Shown here: piece after piece, positions 25,798 through 37,401 of the stretch
Position numbering within the stretch: position 1 is the stretch's first letter
Layout: every line of letters begins with the position of its first letter
Assembly: GCF_000787575.1 (NCBI RefSeq)
Contig: NW_012236511.1
Span: 488,521 to 552,520, forward strand
Length of the DNA stretch: 64,000 nt
Direction: 5' to 3'
Source of the DNA: Acytostelium subglobosum LB1
Taxonomy: Eukaryota; Evosea; Eumycetozoa; Acytosteliales; Acytosteliaceae
Notes under the pieces: generated by a model
Databases searched by the model: none
What the model saw: only the letters and a program-made list of their open reading frames with translations
Told to the model about the DNA's origin: nothing
Translations under genes and position numbers: made by a program

Positions 25798-27839
25798 TTA
25801 TTCTAAAGTCGTAGTTGGAATATCTCTCATGTCAATGTGATGACGTGTGCCTTGGCCATCGACATAGTACTTGGGTCTCTTGTTGGTTGGTGAGTCAATG
25901 ATCTCTGGACTCATGGGGAGCTTTGTGGTCGGAGTGAGGTGGTGCTTGGTCGCTGGCACGGTGTGCGATGGCGACTCGCCGAATTGGGTGTCAGAGTCGT
26001 GCACTCGGTCGTCATACTCCTTCTTGATGGTGTCGATATAGTCTCTCTTGGTGTGCTCATTGCTCGTGATGTACTCGTTGATCTTGGCACGCATCTCGTT
26101 CAGCTCCTTGTTGATGTTGTTCTTGTTGGACTCCAACTGGTCGATTCTTCTCTTCTTCTTCTCCAACATATCAGACTTTAGTCCCTAGAGTTAGATGTTA
26201 GTACTGGTTGCTTGGCTTTAGAAAAGATTATATAACATACGTTGATCTCTTCCTTGATCGATGATAGTTCCTCGGGCTCTAGCAGCTGGTTCTCAACGAT
26301 GGATAGGAGCCTGACTAGCAGTGGGTTCTGACTGCTGCTGCTGCTGCTGTTGCTGTTGGTGTCCCATAGAGGTACGGCTCCGTCGTCTTCCAATACTCTT
26401 CCACTCTTTGTGAGTTTCTTGAGGGACATCAAGGCTTCGACTGGGGATTGAGGAGGTTATATGTTAGATAACTGGACATATTATTGTGGCCGATAGGTAT
26501 GTTCCATGAATTACTTACTCTCGCCTCTTGGCTTTCTGGAACAGTTGCTGCAATGTGCGCCGAATTGCTGGCTGTTCTTGAAGGATGATTGTGGCCATGT
26601 CTTTTTACAATATTTACAAAAGTATCCCTTGTCAGAGTCAAAGGGAAGGAGTGCATTGTCGGCAAACTCAGTGAGGGTCAGAGTCCTCTTCTTGAGTGGT
26701 GCCTGCAACTCTGGTGAACGGCAGGGGACGGACAGCTCGCTTGAGCTGGAGCTGCGACTCATGGACGGCAGCTGTTGGTGGAACATCTGCTGCTGGTGCA
26801 GGTGCTGCATAGAGTGTTGCAGTTGTTGTTGCTGGAACTGCTTCTGCTCCTGATGCAGACGGTTGATTGATGGTGCACCACTTGGGTAGTACGACGATGA
26901 TGTGAAAGGTGCAGTGGGTGATGGTTTGGATGGGAAATGGGAGATGGTGCTTGAGTTGTTGTTGTTGGAGGAAAGTGAATGAAGTGGGAAGTTGAAGTTG
27001 GCTGAGGAGGATGATGATGATGAGGGTAGAATCTTTGTGGCGGACTTCATGGATGGGAATGATGACTGTTGTGAATGAATCTTCTGGCCAAGAGGATTCA
27101 CTCCCTGTTTGGCACCAAGGAGGTCTAGCTTTGGCTTCTTGACCAACGAGTCCTTTCCCTTTAGCCTCCACTTGATTCCACAGGCATTACACAGAGAGCC
27201 TTTACCAGAGGGACCTCTTCTCCATGTTGGTGTTGTATTACATTTACAAAACTCGCACACTCTTGTTGATGAGGACGAGGACACCTTCTCTGTCTTGGGG
27301 CGCTTTGGCTTGTCCAACTGGGTCTTGATGGTCTTGTCCCCGGTTGTGCTTGTAGGTGGCGGCAGACTCATGGTGGGCGCTGATGATTGGGTTGGTAGTA
27401 CCGTTGCCGAGGGAATAATCTTCACTGGTTGTGTTGTGGCATGTTGTGCTGGGGTTGTAGTGGAAATTGTTGACATTGTAGTTGAAGTTGGTGTTGTTGC
27501 AGCTGATGTCTGTCCAATTGTCTTCAAGTCAGAGAGAACGATTGGGAGTGAAGGTAGGTGCTTTGGTGATGGTGTGGGAGAAGGAAGCGTGAACTGACCA
27601 AGACTCTTGTTGCCGTTGCTGTTGATGTTGTTGATATTGCTGAGATTGAGGCTAAGGCTGGGCAGTGTTTTGGCACTTGAGCCTGTTATAGAGCTGGAAC
27701 TGATCGGCTTGGTTTCCAATGGGAATAGTTCAGATGTTGAAGATTGAGGATGAGATTTGGTGATTGATTGGAAATGGTTGTTGTGATCGGTGTGGTGCTG
27801 GAATGACATTCCAGTGTCGACTCTCTCGTCGTCGATCAT
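25798..27839 (-). CDS. GATA-type zinc finger transcription factor with second Cys4 motif
   Basis: Three minus-strand exons: 26519-27839, 26241-26440, 25798-26184 (635 residues). GATA finger at about 194-222: [19 protein letters not shown] then LCNACGIKW (C-x2-C-x18-C-x2-C), preceded by a basic patch. A second pair-of-cysteines unit ([22 protein letters not shown], about 405-435) lies at the exon 1 end and looks like another zinc-binding element. Exon 2 carries [21 protein letters not shown]; exon 3 begins with a coiled coil ([23 protein letters not shown] style heptads, about 511-545), suggesting dimerisation. N-terminus Ser/Thr/Pro-rich. Expected to bind GATA motifs in the nucleus. Which of the many dictyostelid GATA factors it matches is not clear. 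Tail-to-tail with cyclin Y. Confidence 0.9.
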
Positions 27840-30058
27840 TTTTTTTGATGATCAGCGTAAGTGTAATGTATTACAAGTTGGAGATTGAGAGCAAGTGTGT
27901 CTGTTGTTGAGGTGTGATCGACTCAATGGCGGCTGGCACTGGCACAGGAATGGGAGCAGGAATGAATTGGAATTGATTGAAATGGGTGTGGTAAGATGTG
28001 GTGCGTGGGATAATTGTTTACTGATTGATTGTCTGATTGATTGAAGAGCGATCAGTTGATTGTGGACTGTGGCCGACTGGCTGGAGCAGGGGTATCTTTG
28101 ATTCAAATGGGCTGGATATGTGTTGATTGCAGATTGATCGACTGATTGATTAATTGATTGATTTAGGAGGAAAATTAGATGACTGATGGCGTGTGTGATC
28201 ACAAAGTGATCGAGTGTGATTGGGTGGGAGGGAATTCGTGTTGTCTCGACAACAATGAAAACTCTGCAAACTGTACAAGGAGGAGAAAGAGTGTATGTGT
28301 ATGAGTGTATCTGTGTGTATATGATTATCTGTGTGTAGACAAGTAAGTGAAATAACAACTAGTTGTAGATTGTGCGTAGTGTCAATCGTATATATGATAC
28401 GTTATTTAGAATGAGGCAGTTGGAATGTATGTCCTGCCTGCTCTCGATCCTTCCATGACTGGCATGGTGATGAAGTAGACAACAGATCGAAGTGGTTGGT
28501 TATCACATGTTCTGTGGTGTGTGTGTGTGTGTGTGTGTTGAGAGTGTACAACAGAAGAAAGACAGACAGATTGGAGTGATCGTTGTGAATGGCGATGGGG
28601 TGATGTCAATGAATCAAGTAGTTGGGGGGTGTGACGCAAACTGTGGGTGGGGGTGATTCGTGTGTGGTGAATTTCATGTATTCGTTGGATGGACAGATAG
28701 ACAGGGAGAGGATGTGAAATCAATCCCCAATTATGAGATTATAGGGGTGACTGTTCTCATGGCAACCAACATTCACACAAACAAACTCATACACTTATAT
28801 GGTTTACTCTCTCTCTGTCAATGGAAGATGATGTGGAGATGAATGACTTGATATGGAGTGTGGTGGTTTAGGTCATCACTTTGGTGATTATAAAGTGAAA
28901 GAGAGAGAGAACAGGTTGAAGAGACACTATCGTTTCTTATTGTAATTGATTGGTGTTAAAGTTAAAATTGTAGTAGTAATAATATTATGATTATAAGACA
29001 ATATTTAGATATTATAATGCTTGTGATTGAATTGATATTATTATTTAACTTAATAATAATATTGTGACTTTGATTGATATGTTGGTGGTTGATTGATCAA
29101 ACTAATACTGATAGGAGTACATACATTAATTAAAGGGTTATTGATATTTAAATGTTAATAAATAAATAATTCTAATATCTGTATTAGTATAAATGAATAA
29201 AGATTGACTTAAAGAATAATGATAATGATTGGAAAAGTTTAATGGAACTTGTTGTTCTGGTTGTTGTTAATATATGTGATGATGATGATGTTGATGATGT
29301 TGGTGATGTTGATGATTAATAATATGATTAGGTGAGCGAGTGCCTTCCCACCTATATAGGTTGCTAATTGTTTAAAATTCTAATACCTGACTATTATGGT
29401 GATCACACACTATAGGCCTATCATCTTAGGTGAATCAGTGCACTGAAACGCACACCCTCATTCAGCAGATGCAATGTGCATCAACTTTGCACATCATCCA
29501 CTGGTCCAGAAGCTGCAAAGGGGGCATCACCTCCTGAACTAATCAACCTACCCCTTTGTCCGGTCCAAAATGAGACGTGGTGGTTTTCCTTAAATGGGTT
29601 GGGGGTTGGGCCAGTTCGATGTTTTCTCGTTGGGGAGGAATCGATCGACGCCTAAAAAGGAAATTGTTGCACCTTTGTCATTTGTTCATCATCCTTTTTG
29701 TTTGGGAGCTGTCCAATGACATTCAGTGCACTGTACATCAAGACAGGATGATGAGCTCAATTAGGCAATTTACCTAATTAGTATACCTTGCGCAGGTTCC
29801 TTTGTGATTGTGGATAATCATCAATCAAATTTCAAATCCATTCCGACCGGAAACCCATTTATATCCAGTTGTGGACGATCGAGGATAAGGTATACCCGAT
29901 CTAATATATGACGACCTCGTCGGTACAAACAATCGGAACGAGTTTGTGCGTTCAATCTGTGGCGACACACTCAAGGATTTTGTAGAATGAGTAGAGTAAA
30001 TAAATATATGTATATTTTAAAGAGACACTCGATACATGATCATGTCCACACAACAATC
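27840..30058. promoter_or_regulatory. 2.2 kb upstream region of the GATA gene
   Basis: No supported gene. Holds the promoter and probably a long 5' leader of the minus-strand GATA gene (27840-28900, pyrimidine-rich on the minus strand, TCAA repeats, a GT repeat at 28516-28539) and the 3' region of the RacGEF gene. AT-rich core at 28930-29240, then ATG/TTG trinucleotide repeats (29275-29320) and a moderately GC-rich stretch at 29400-29760 without coding signal. Confidence 0.45.
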
Positions 30059-33000
30059 CTATGGTGAGTGGTGATCAGTAATCTGAGTGCTGTTGCCAAC
30101 AGTGCCGCTGCTATCAAATTGAGATGCAGGCTTCTTCTTTTTGAATCGAAGTGTTGCAAACCATGATGAAACTGTTCCAGACTTCTTGTTATTGCCCATT
30201 GTGTTGGATGCCACCAACTCATCCGCTGCGGATGCAGTGTCAAGTGTTGTTGTCGATGGTAACAGTAACTCTTTGTTGTTGTTGTTGCTTCTCGAGTTGA
30301 TTACTTCCAATGAAGTGGCTGAGGATTTGGTGGATGGCGGGGTGGACTGTGAGGATGATGATGATGGTGGTGGAGTAGGATTGCTATCCAGCGGTTCAAA
30401 CAATGATCCTGTGATCTTTGTTGTCTGTTGTGATCGTCTACCAATCGTCTGCTTCCTGAGGGTCATAAAGTCACGCTCTACCTTGGGACTGGCAAAGCCG
30501 ATGGGGAGAGGAGCCGCAGTTGTTGTCTGCTGCTGGTCCACTTGTTCAACAGACTTGTTGTCCGCATCCTCCATTGACTTTTGTATGTCTGTAAGCGCCA
30601 GGTGTTTGCCACGGAATCGAAGGGTGGCGTACTGTTGACTGAGGGCAGCCTTTGCAAACCCTGCCTTTTCCTGTGATCTCTTCATTGCCTCTTCGTTGAC
30701 CAACTTCTTGTTATCCAAGTCTTCTTGAACCTTCTTGAACTCCACTAGCCATGCTTCCTTGTCTTTCAAGTTTGGACAGAGTAGCCTGAGGATACAGGCA
30801 CCAAAAGAATCAACCAGCTCGATGATCAGGTCTGGTTGCTTGGTGGTAGTATTGTCGTTCAATGGAGAGAGCTGTAGGGACTGAGCAGATTGGCCACTTG
30901 GTGACATGATGGGACTGACCTGTGATGGACTAGATGGTGATGTCATGGGGGAACGATTCGCAGACAGTGTAAGAGCCGAGTGTGATGGGCGAGGTGGTGT
31001 CAATGACTGTGCCGTTGGTTTGTTGATTTGTGATGGGGGTGGCGAGACTAAAGTTTGTGACCTCTGCTTTGGTAATGGTGGTATACCAGTGGGAGAGTTT
31101 GTTGATGTCCTGCTTCGACTTGATTGTGTGACAAGAGGTGGCTTGGATGAGGAAGAGGGTGTGGAGGGTGGAGCTGACTGTCGGGTCAATGTCTGTTGAC
31201 CATTTGATTGATTTGTCACAGTGCGCATCTTGGATGGTGGCAGAGGTTTGGTAAACACCTTGATGTGTGGGTTCTCTAGGGACACTGGTGCTGAAGACAA
31301 TGCTGAGGTACCACCCACCGCGGTGGTTGTAGAAGGTGATGATTGATGAGGAGAGATGGGTGCTGGTAGTTGGTTAAGGTGTGATCTTGGTGAAACCTTT
31401 GGAGGTGGTGGCTTGGCTGGACAAATAGGCACCTCCTTGACCATTAACTTGACAGTGACCAGATTCATTCTGATGGACTCCTTTACCTTCCTTCCATCCT
31501 TGCGCAGCAAACCACTGGTGGTAGACTTTGCTCCGACCAATACATCATTGAACAGATAGAATATTCGTTGTGACTCCTTGCCGCTGGCGGCCACTACACA
31601 CAAAGGACCCTCATGGACGAACCTTCGATGTGGCTCTGCCAGGTTCTCGAACTTTCCAACAAAGTTACTCTGTATCTCTGAGACCTTTTGGATATTCTCA
31701 GCCTCTCTCTTCTTCTCATTGATGGACATTGCAACATCCTGCATTCTCTTTAGTGATTCAGTGAGATCTTGATAGTCAGGATGGTCTGGCCATGTGTTCT
31801 TGACAAGATCCTAATAATAGATTATATGTTAGTTGGGAATAAAGGTAATCGATCAACATTCCACTTACGGCCAACAATAATGTATATCTGGGTATCCTTT
31901 GGACTGGAAGAATGAGATAATCATTGATGTGTTTGTAGTCCATGTCCTCAAGCTCGGTAATGCATTGATCAAACTTGGGATTGTTCTTGCGCATATTCTT
32001 GATTGTCTCAAAGGTTTGAGTGAACTCCTTGACGTACTGTGTATACACCTTTAGAAGGAATATCTAGTGATCCAATCCCATTATAATGTTAGTATTCTAT
32101 TACATAATTACAACATCCACCACGATCATATTAAGTACTTACGAACTGAATGAATATCTTTCCAATTGTTTTGGAGTTGGACCAGTTCTCTATGACTGGC
32201 TTGAGGTCTGCCAAGAGGGAACTGTTGTAGTTCCTGATCACTTCAATGTTGGAGAATATCTTCTTGAACTCCTCTAGCATTGTTGCCTTGATGCCGATAC
32301 GTGTGGCCTGCTCTTGAATCGGCTCAAAGTAGTGAACGATGAGACGGTCCAAATGTTTGATGTACATCTCCTCGGTGGCCAACAGCTCATCCGCTATATT
32401 ATGTCTGTATGCAGAGTTGCGAACTCGTTTGTGGAAGTCCCTCCTCGCCAAATGTCCTCGTACCAGTGCCTGTACCTTGATCCATTTCTTCTCATATGGT
32501 CTAGCCTTGAGAACTGGGAATATATAAATGTTAGAATTTCTGTCTATTGGAGGATGGACTTTGTATGACTTACGTATCTGTCCTGGTGTCAATAGTTGGG
32601 ATGCAGACTTGTTCTTGAGTATCGACTTATAAGGTGATCCACTTGGAGATGATGATGATGAGGTAGAGCTCACCAATGTTGATGACAGGTTTGGCAGTGA
32701 CTGATGAACGAGTGGAACCAACTTGGATTGGCGTTTTGGTTGGTCCTTTGTTGCTGTTGACTTGCGACAAGGCTGTCGAGCAAGACGGTTGACATTCAAA
32801 CGCTTCAGGTGTGCCTCTGCGCTGGCAATATCTTGCTCTGTGAATTGGATGGTGGCGGCCTGCTCATCGGTGAGCGGGTCAATGGTCTTCTCTGGTTGTT
32901 TGGTCAGCAATTCATTGCTGGCCATATCGGCAAACACCTCGAGTGACTCTAGCACCTTGATATAGTTCTTCCTCTCATGCAGATCGGACACTGTGAATTG

Positions 33001-33810
33001 GTAGAAACGGGACACTCCAATGTCCTCCATTGCCTGTGTAAAGAAGAGGAAGTTCTCGCGAATCTTAAAGTTCAGTGATGTGCCAGTGTGAATCTTTGGA
33101 ATAGAGTTGGCCTTTACAGACAGCATCAGGCGACACAGGATGACACCATCGCCCAGGCTTCCAAACAGCTGCGTGCCATCTGGCAACTCCAACTCCAACA
33201 ACTTCTCAATCCACCGTCTGATGGTATAGGTGCGCAGTAGGAATGATAGGCAGCTGTTGACAAAATTGCCAGTCGAGTTGAGGAATGATCCGCCACCATT
33301 GGCGGCACGTTTCACAGAACGCTTAATGGCCAACGCCACCAAGGCATTCACATCCTTCTGTTGTTGCTGCTCGGCCATCGCTGCGTCAGGAATGGCGGCC
33401 GCAGTATTGTCCAGAGTGGCGGCACTACTACTGCCACTACTGCTACGACTTCTACTCCTATTGCTGCCGATACTGCCGCGGCCACTATTGCTGCTAATGT
33501 CCGAACACTCGACTATATTCTCTATCGAAGTCGAACTAGCTATTGTTGATGTTGACATTGATGGTGATAATGAATAAATGGTGTTGTTGATGTTGTTGTT
33601 GATGTTGTTGCTGTTTGTGTTGTCGTAGTCGTTGTCTATTGCGTCGTCCACTCCTTGCGGTGGTTGTGGATCGTCACATTTATTATTGATTGCTAGGGCA
33701 ACCACACCAATGGATGTCTCTGGCGACATGTCGATCGATTGTAGGTGTTGTTGCTGTTGCTGTTGCTGTTGTTGAGGTAGTGGTAGTGGGGGTGCACTGA
33801 CAGACAACAT
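30059..33810 (-). CDS. CH-IQ-DH-PH Rho/Rac guanine nucleotide exchange factor
   Basis: Exons on the minus strand: 32574-33810, 32143-32513, 31869-32063, 30059-31810 (1184 residues). The intron 32514-32573 is 60 bases without stops, so frame runs through it, but splice sites (GTAAGT/CCCAG) and loss of conserved spacing argue for removal. Domains: low-complexity N-terminus, calponin homology about 200-297 (IRRWIEKLLELELPDGTQLF, LGDGVILCRLM), IQ motif about 422-440 (VQALVRGHLARRDF), DH about 450-625 (ELLATEEMYIKHL; DYLILPVQRIPRYTLLL, the diagnostic CR3 helix), then a PH domain starting near 659 (RIFYLFNDVLVGAK) whose last helix (KDKEAWLVEFKKVQEDL) is near 950, split by a Ser/Pro-rich insert. Activates a Rac-type GTPase; CH and IQ suggest actin and calmodulin links (inference). 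Long Ser-rich C-terminus. Confidence 0.93.
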
Positions 33811-34383
33811 GTGATTGTCCAGACAGGTTCTATCTATCTCTCTCTGTCACTCTATCTATCTATCTCACTTTAAGGTGTATATATAATAATTAAAATGGTA
33901 ATGTTATAACAGGAAGTTGGATGCAACAGTTGATCATACCACTACCACCAATCACTAACCACACACCACTACCACCTACACTGACAGGTTATCTCTCCCT
34001 ACCTCTCGCTCTCTCATTGAGCGTTCGTGGGGTGTGACAAACAGAACTCAACACGAACCAATCAAACTTTCCTCGAGGTCAACTTTGTTCATTCAAAGAA
34101 TCAAGTCTGTAGTATTTGAAAGGAAAGAGTTATGCTCAAGAGAGAGATCACGAAATGAGGACTTTGGTAGACCATAACACCAGGTCCAAGACAACAACAA
34201 CAAGAGTTCTGGGTTATCATAAGTTCACAGTAACACTAGAAGTGGAGATTGCTTTAGTATTATGGTGTTGGCGTCATTGAACCACTAGCTCACTACTTAG
34301 GTTTTATCTGATTCTCACCCTTTTTGATTGAAGACACACAATCATATTGATAGTACTAGATTCATAGATATATATAGATAAAG
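33811..34383. promoter_or_regulatory. Divergent promoter region, RacGEF/TRAPPC3
   Basis: 573 AT-rich bases between opposite start codons. Pyrimidine tracts (CTCTCT, TCTATC repeats) near the RacGEF end and a TATATATAGATA stretch just before the TRAPPC3 ATG. No coding signal. Confidence 0.5.
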
Positions 34384-35136
34384 ATGAACAAGAAATACGA
34401 CAAGCTTGGTGATGCTGCCTTCAGCAAGGTAGACAAGATTGTATGTTGGTAGTTTACATGTTAATAATGGTCGATTACACACACAAGTCAATCAAGCGTT
34501 GCTAACATACCTACTGTCACCATCTATAGAGTGCAGAGTTGTTCACTCTTACATATGGCGCATTGGTTACACAACTGATCAAGGACTATGAAGATATTGA
34601 CCAAGTCAATACCAAGCTTGAGCAAATGTATGTCGATTCAACATGTTATTCTGATCATTCATATGAGATGATGATCATACTACAATAGTACTCAATCTAT
34701 GTAGATATTAATCATATACAATCAATACAGGGGATATAATATAGGCGTTAGATTGATCGAGGAGTTCTTGGCAAAGTCGAGCATTGGACGTTGTGCAGAC
34801 TTTATCGAGACGGCAGAGGTGATTGCAAAGGTTGGTTTCAAGATGTTCTTGGGCGTCAGTGCTCAGATCAGTGACTGGGACGCCGAGAAGAAGGAGTTCC
34901 ATCTGATCATCGATGACAATCCCTTGGTGGACTTTGTCGAGCTCCCTGAGCATCTCAAGCACAAGCTTTACTACTCAAACATCTTGTGTGGCGTCATGAG
35001 AGGAGCTCTCGAAATGGTTCAGATGAAGGTCAAGTGTACCTTTGTCAAGTGCGCACTGTCTGATGAGTCACCATCAGAGATCAAGGTTGTTCTGGAAGAG
35101 GTCTTGTCTGATCTGGCGCCAGTTGGCTATGACTAA
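34384..35136 (+). CDS. trappc3: TRAPPC3/Bet3, TRAPP complex core subunit
   Basis: Three exons: 34384-34440, 34530-34627, 34731-35136 (186 residues, normal for Bet3). Conserved family segments: SAELFTLTYGALVTQLIKDY, GYNIGVRLIEEFLAKS, TAEVIAKVGFKMFLG and the C-terminal YSNILCGVMRGALEMVQM. The Cys in LYYSNILCG and the one in GRCADF correspond to the region of the palmitoylated Cys in Bet3; GRCADF fits the modified position best. It forms the core of TRAPP, which activates the Rab Ypt1/Rab1 in ER-Golgi traffic. Followed by a CT microsatellite (about 35181-35203) and an AATAAA signal (about 35246). Confidence 0.96.
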
Positions 35137-35386
35137 TCAATAGTTAGTTTAGTGTCTCTAAACAACAAAAACAATACCATCTCTCTCTCTCTCTCTCTCT
35201 CTCACTGGACTCCATTGTAATGAATGCCCTTTGATTGTGTGTACTTAATAAACGACACTAGCTAGCTAACGCTACAAATATAAATGTACTTATACTTTAT
35301 CTCTTTATTCTACAACACAATAATAATAACAGGCCATACCTGTCTTGTGCAACGCTGCTTGGAGTCCATGTCACTCTTATATCTAT

Positions 35387-36477
35387 CTACACGTTATATT
35401 CTAAATGATCAGTGTCAGTCAATCATTATGACCTGTAAGGGTTGGTATCTACAACATAGAATAACATACTTATCTCTAGATTTACAGGTTCACCTCCACA
35501 ACATATGTAGTTCTGTCCATCCATAAAGTCATCCATTGTCTTGACTTGCTTGCCATCGAATGAGAAGACCTTCCTGACTGGACCAGTCACAAGACAGACC
35601 TTGCTGGATAGGTGCTCCTTCAGCTGGTCGTAGGTCTTGAACTTGGTGGCGTGGATGGTGATGCGCTCACCACCATGGACCTTGTCAGAGTTCCTAAAGG
35701 CTCGTATCACCTTGGCCTTTTCTGTACCGATCTTAAAGGGCTGTGGCACGCCGTCCGTGTAACTGGACACAACAGGCTTCTTTGAGTTTGGGCTTGGTGT
35801 TCGTCTAGACATTGATGTTTTTGATGCGTCTGTCTCGCCAGTACTAGTTGTGCTGGTAGTTGTTGTTTCATCAGCCTTGATGCTCTCTGTAATGACAGGT
35901 GTTTTCTCTGGCTGTGCAGTGCTATCGACAGAGGGTACTGCGGTGGTTGTAGTTGTAGTCGAGGTTGTTGCTGTTGCTGTTGCTGGCTTTGAAGATCCAA
36001 CACCAAATATACCGACTAGTCCCTTTGCATCTATTATAGTTCATTGAACGAGTACCTGACATTAGTTGTTGGAACTCTTGAGTACTTAAAAACACGGGCA
36101 ACATACAGACATCTTCACTCAACTTCTCGGCACCACAGCATACATAGTTCTGTTGATCCTCAAAGTCCTCCAATGTCTTTATCTGCTTCTTGTCAGGTGC
36201 CGAGTAGATCCTCTGCACTGCACCAGTGTACAATCCGACCTTTTTGTTTAGTTCAACCTTGAGCTATATATATGATGGGTTATGGTATTAGCAAAATTGT
36301 CCATACTCATTGTTCACGAGTGATGATGATGTGATTCATGATGATACAAACTTGATCCAAGTTCTTATACTTTGTTCCATGGACAACTATTCTGACACCC
36401 TCCACCTGATACTTATCAGCATTCTTCCAACAGTAGATCACCTTTCCCTTCTCAGTTTGAACTCCAAACTTTTGCAT
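35387..36477 (-). CDS. Tandem doublecortin-domain protein
   Basis: Minus-strand exons: 36352-36477, 36107-36263, 35470-36030, and a small last exon at about 35387-35400 (285 residues). Doublecortin domain 1 is about 1-90 (KVIYCWKNADKYQVEGVRIVVHG, LEDFEDQQNYVCCG); a Thr-rich linker (SKPATATATTST) follows; doublecortin domain 2 is about 192-280 (KVIRAFRNSDKVHGGERITIHA, MDDFMDGQNYICCGGEPVNLE). Two such domains bind and stabilise microtubules in this family. The terminal exon is chosen to give a 69-base intron of usual size; shorter alternatives (acceptor at TACAG) cannot be excluded and change only a few residues. Tail-to-tail with TRAPPC3. Confidence 0.88.
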
Positions 36478-36675
36478 TATAACTTATCTATTTCTTGTTG
36501 TATCTGTGTTATTACATAAATATACATAATGAGCTATTAACACACATACCTGATGATCAATCAGCTGTTGGGGAACAACAACCCCACCGTTACAAATTCA
36601 AATTTAAATTCAAATAATTTGAATGAACAAAGAATGAATATGTTTCAATAATAATAAATAATAATACATACAAGT

Positions 36676-37401
36676 TTAATAATAGTATTTATGATTAGTT
36701 GGTTCGTCTTGGTGAGCTGATTGTGAACAACCTGGAGCATCCTTTGGCTTGGCCAAACAACAGTTCCAGTAGACACCTGAAGGTACACCTCTGTTTGTCT
36801 CGACGATCTCTCTGATGTCAGTGTGCATCGTGCACAATGCTCGAGTGTTACTGTATTGTTGATAGGTGACATTGCACCTGGTGCACACACGCTGACGATA
36901 GATGTCACAGTAGATCTTCTTCCATTTGACATCCATGATCCTATCATATCTGGACACCAACTCCTTTGGCTGTTTATCATTCTTCCAGTGTCTCATGTCT
37001 CTCTTGAATATCATCTTCCAGAGTTGATTGTCTCCACCGACCATGTACCAGAATCGACTGACTGATTGAACTGTGATGATGTCCTCCACTCGTAGGTACG
37101 ATGCAATGTGTTGTAGGAGCTCCAATGACATAAATGATATAGAGTCATCGTCATTCAGCTCGATAGAGTCCAATTCGAACGAGACTGAATTGATTAACTT
37201 TAGTAGATCATTGGGTGAAGTTGTTGTATGTCTAGTAGAACATGACACTTCGGGTGGTGTAATTATGTTTGATTGGTTCTCGGCCTCTTCTTCCAGTGGT
37301 TGAACATCCCATACATCAGTTCTTATTGGGTGTGACACTACAATCTTGGATATATAATCGTCGTCGTAGTGTGATCTTATGCAACTGATCTTTGATCCCA
37401 T
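36676..37401 (-). CDS. F-box protein with CHORD-like zinc module
   Basis: Single exon, 241 residues. N-terminus MGSKIS is a plausible N-myristoylation signal. F-box at about 90-140: SLELLQHIASYLRVEDIITVQSVSRFWY then NQLWKMIFKRD, the usual F-box close; it would bind Skp1 in an SCF ubiquitin ligase. The C-terminal third has a zinc-binding pattern CTRC-x13-C-x2-H-...-W-N-CC-x8-C-x4-H (CTRCNVTYQQYSN, LCTMH, YWNCC, PGCSQSAH) that closely resembles a CHORD module (C-x-x-C, C-x2-H, W-x-CC, GC-x4-H). This probably recruits a substrate or partner; target unknown. Divergent from the Nramp gene. Confidence 0.85.
   Translation of the reverse strand: MGSKISCIRSHYDDDYISKIVVSHPIRTDVWDVQPLEEEAENQSNIITPPEVSCSTRHTTTSPNDLLKLINSVSFELDSIELNDDDSISFMSLELLQHIASYLRVEDIITVQSVSRFWYMVGGDNQLWKMIFKRDMRHWKNDKQPKELVSRYDRIMDVKWKKIYCDIYRQRVCTRCNVTYQQYSNTRALCTMHTDIREIVETNRGVPSGVYWNCCLAKPKDAPGCSQSAHQDEPTNHKYYY

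Noticed and set aside
27852-28358. 168-codon minus-strand frame upstream of the GATA gene
   Set aside because: Ser/Ile/Asn/His repeats made by TCAA and CAACAA arrays; no ordered segment. Better read as 5' leader.
11551-29442. Shared 13-mer TGCACTGAAACGC at about 11551 and 29430
   Set aside because: Dozens of such 13-base matches are expected by chance in a window this size; flanks do not match.
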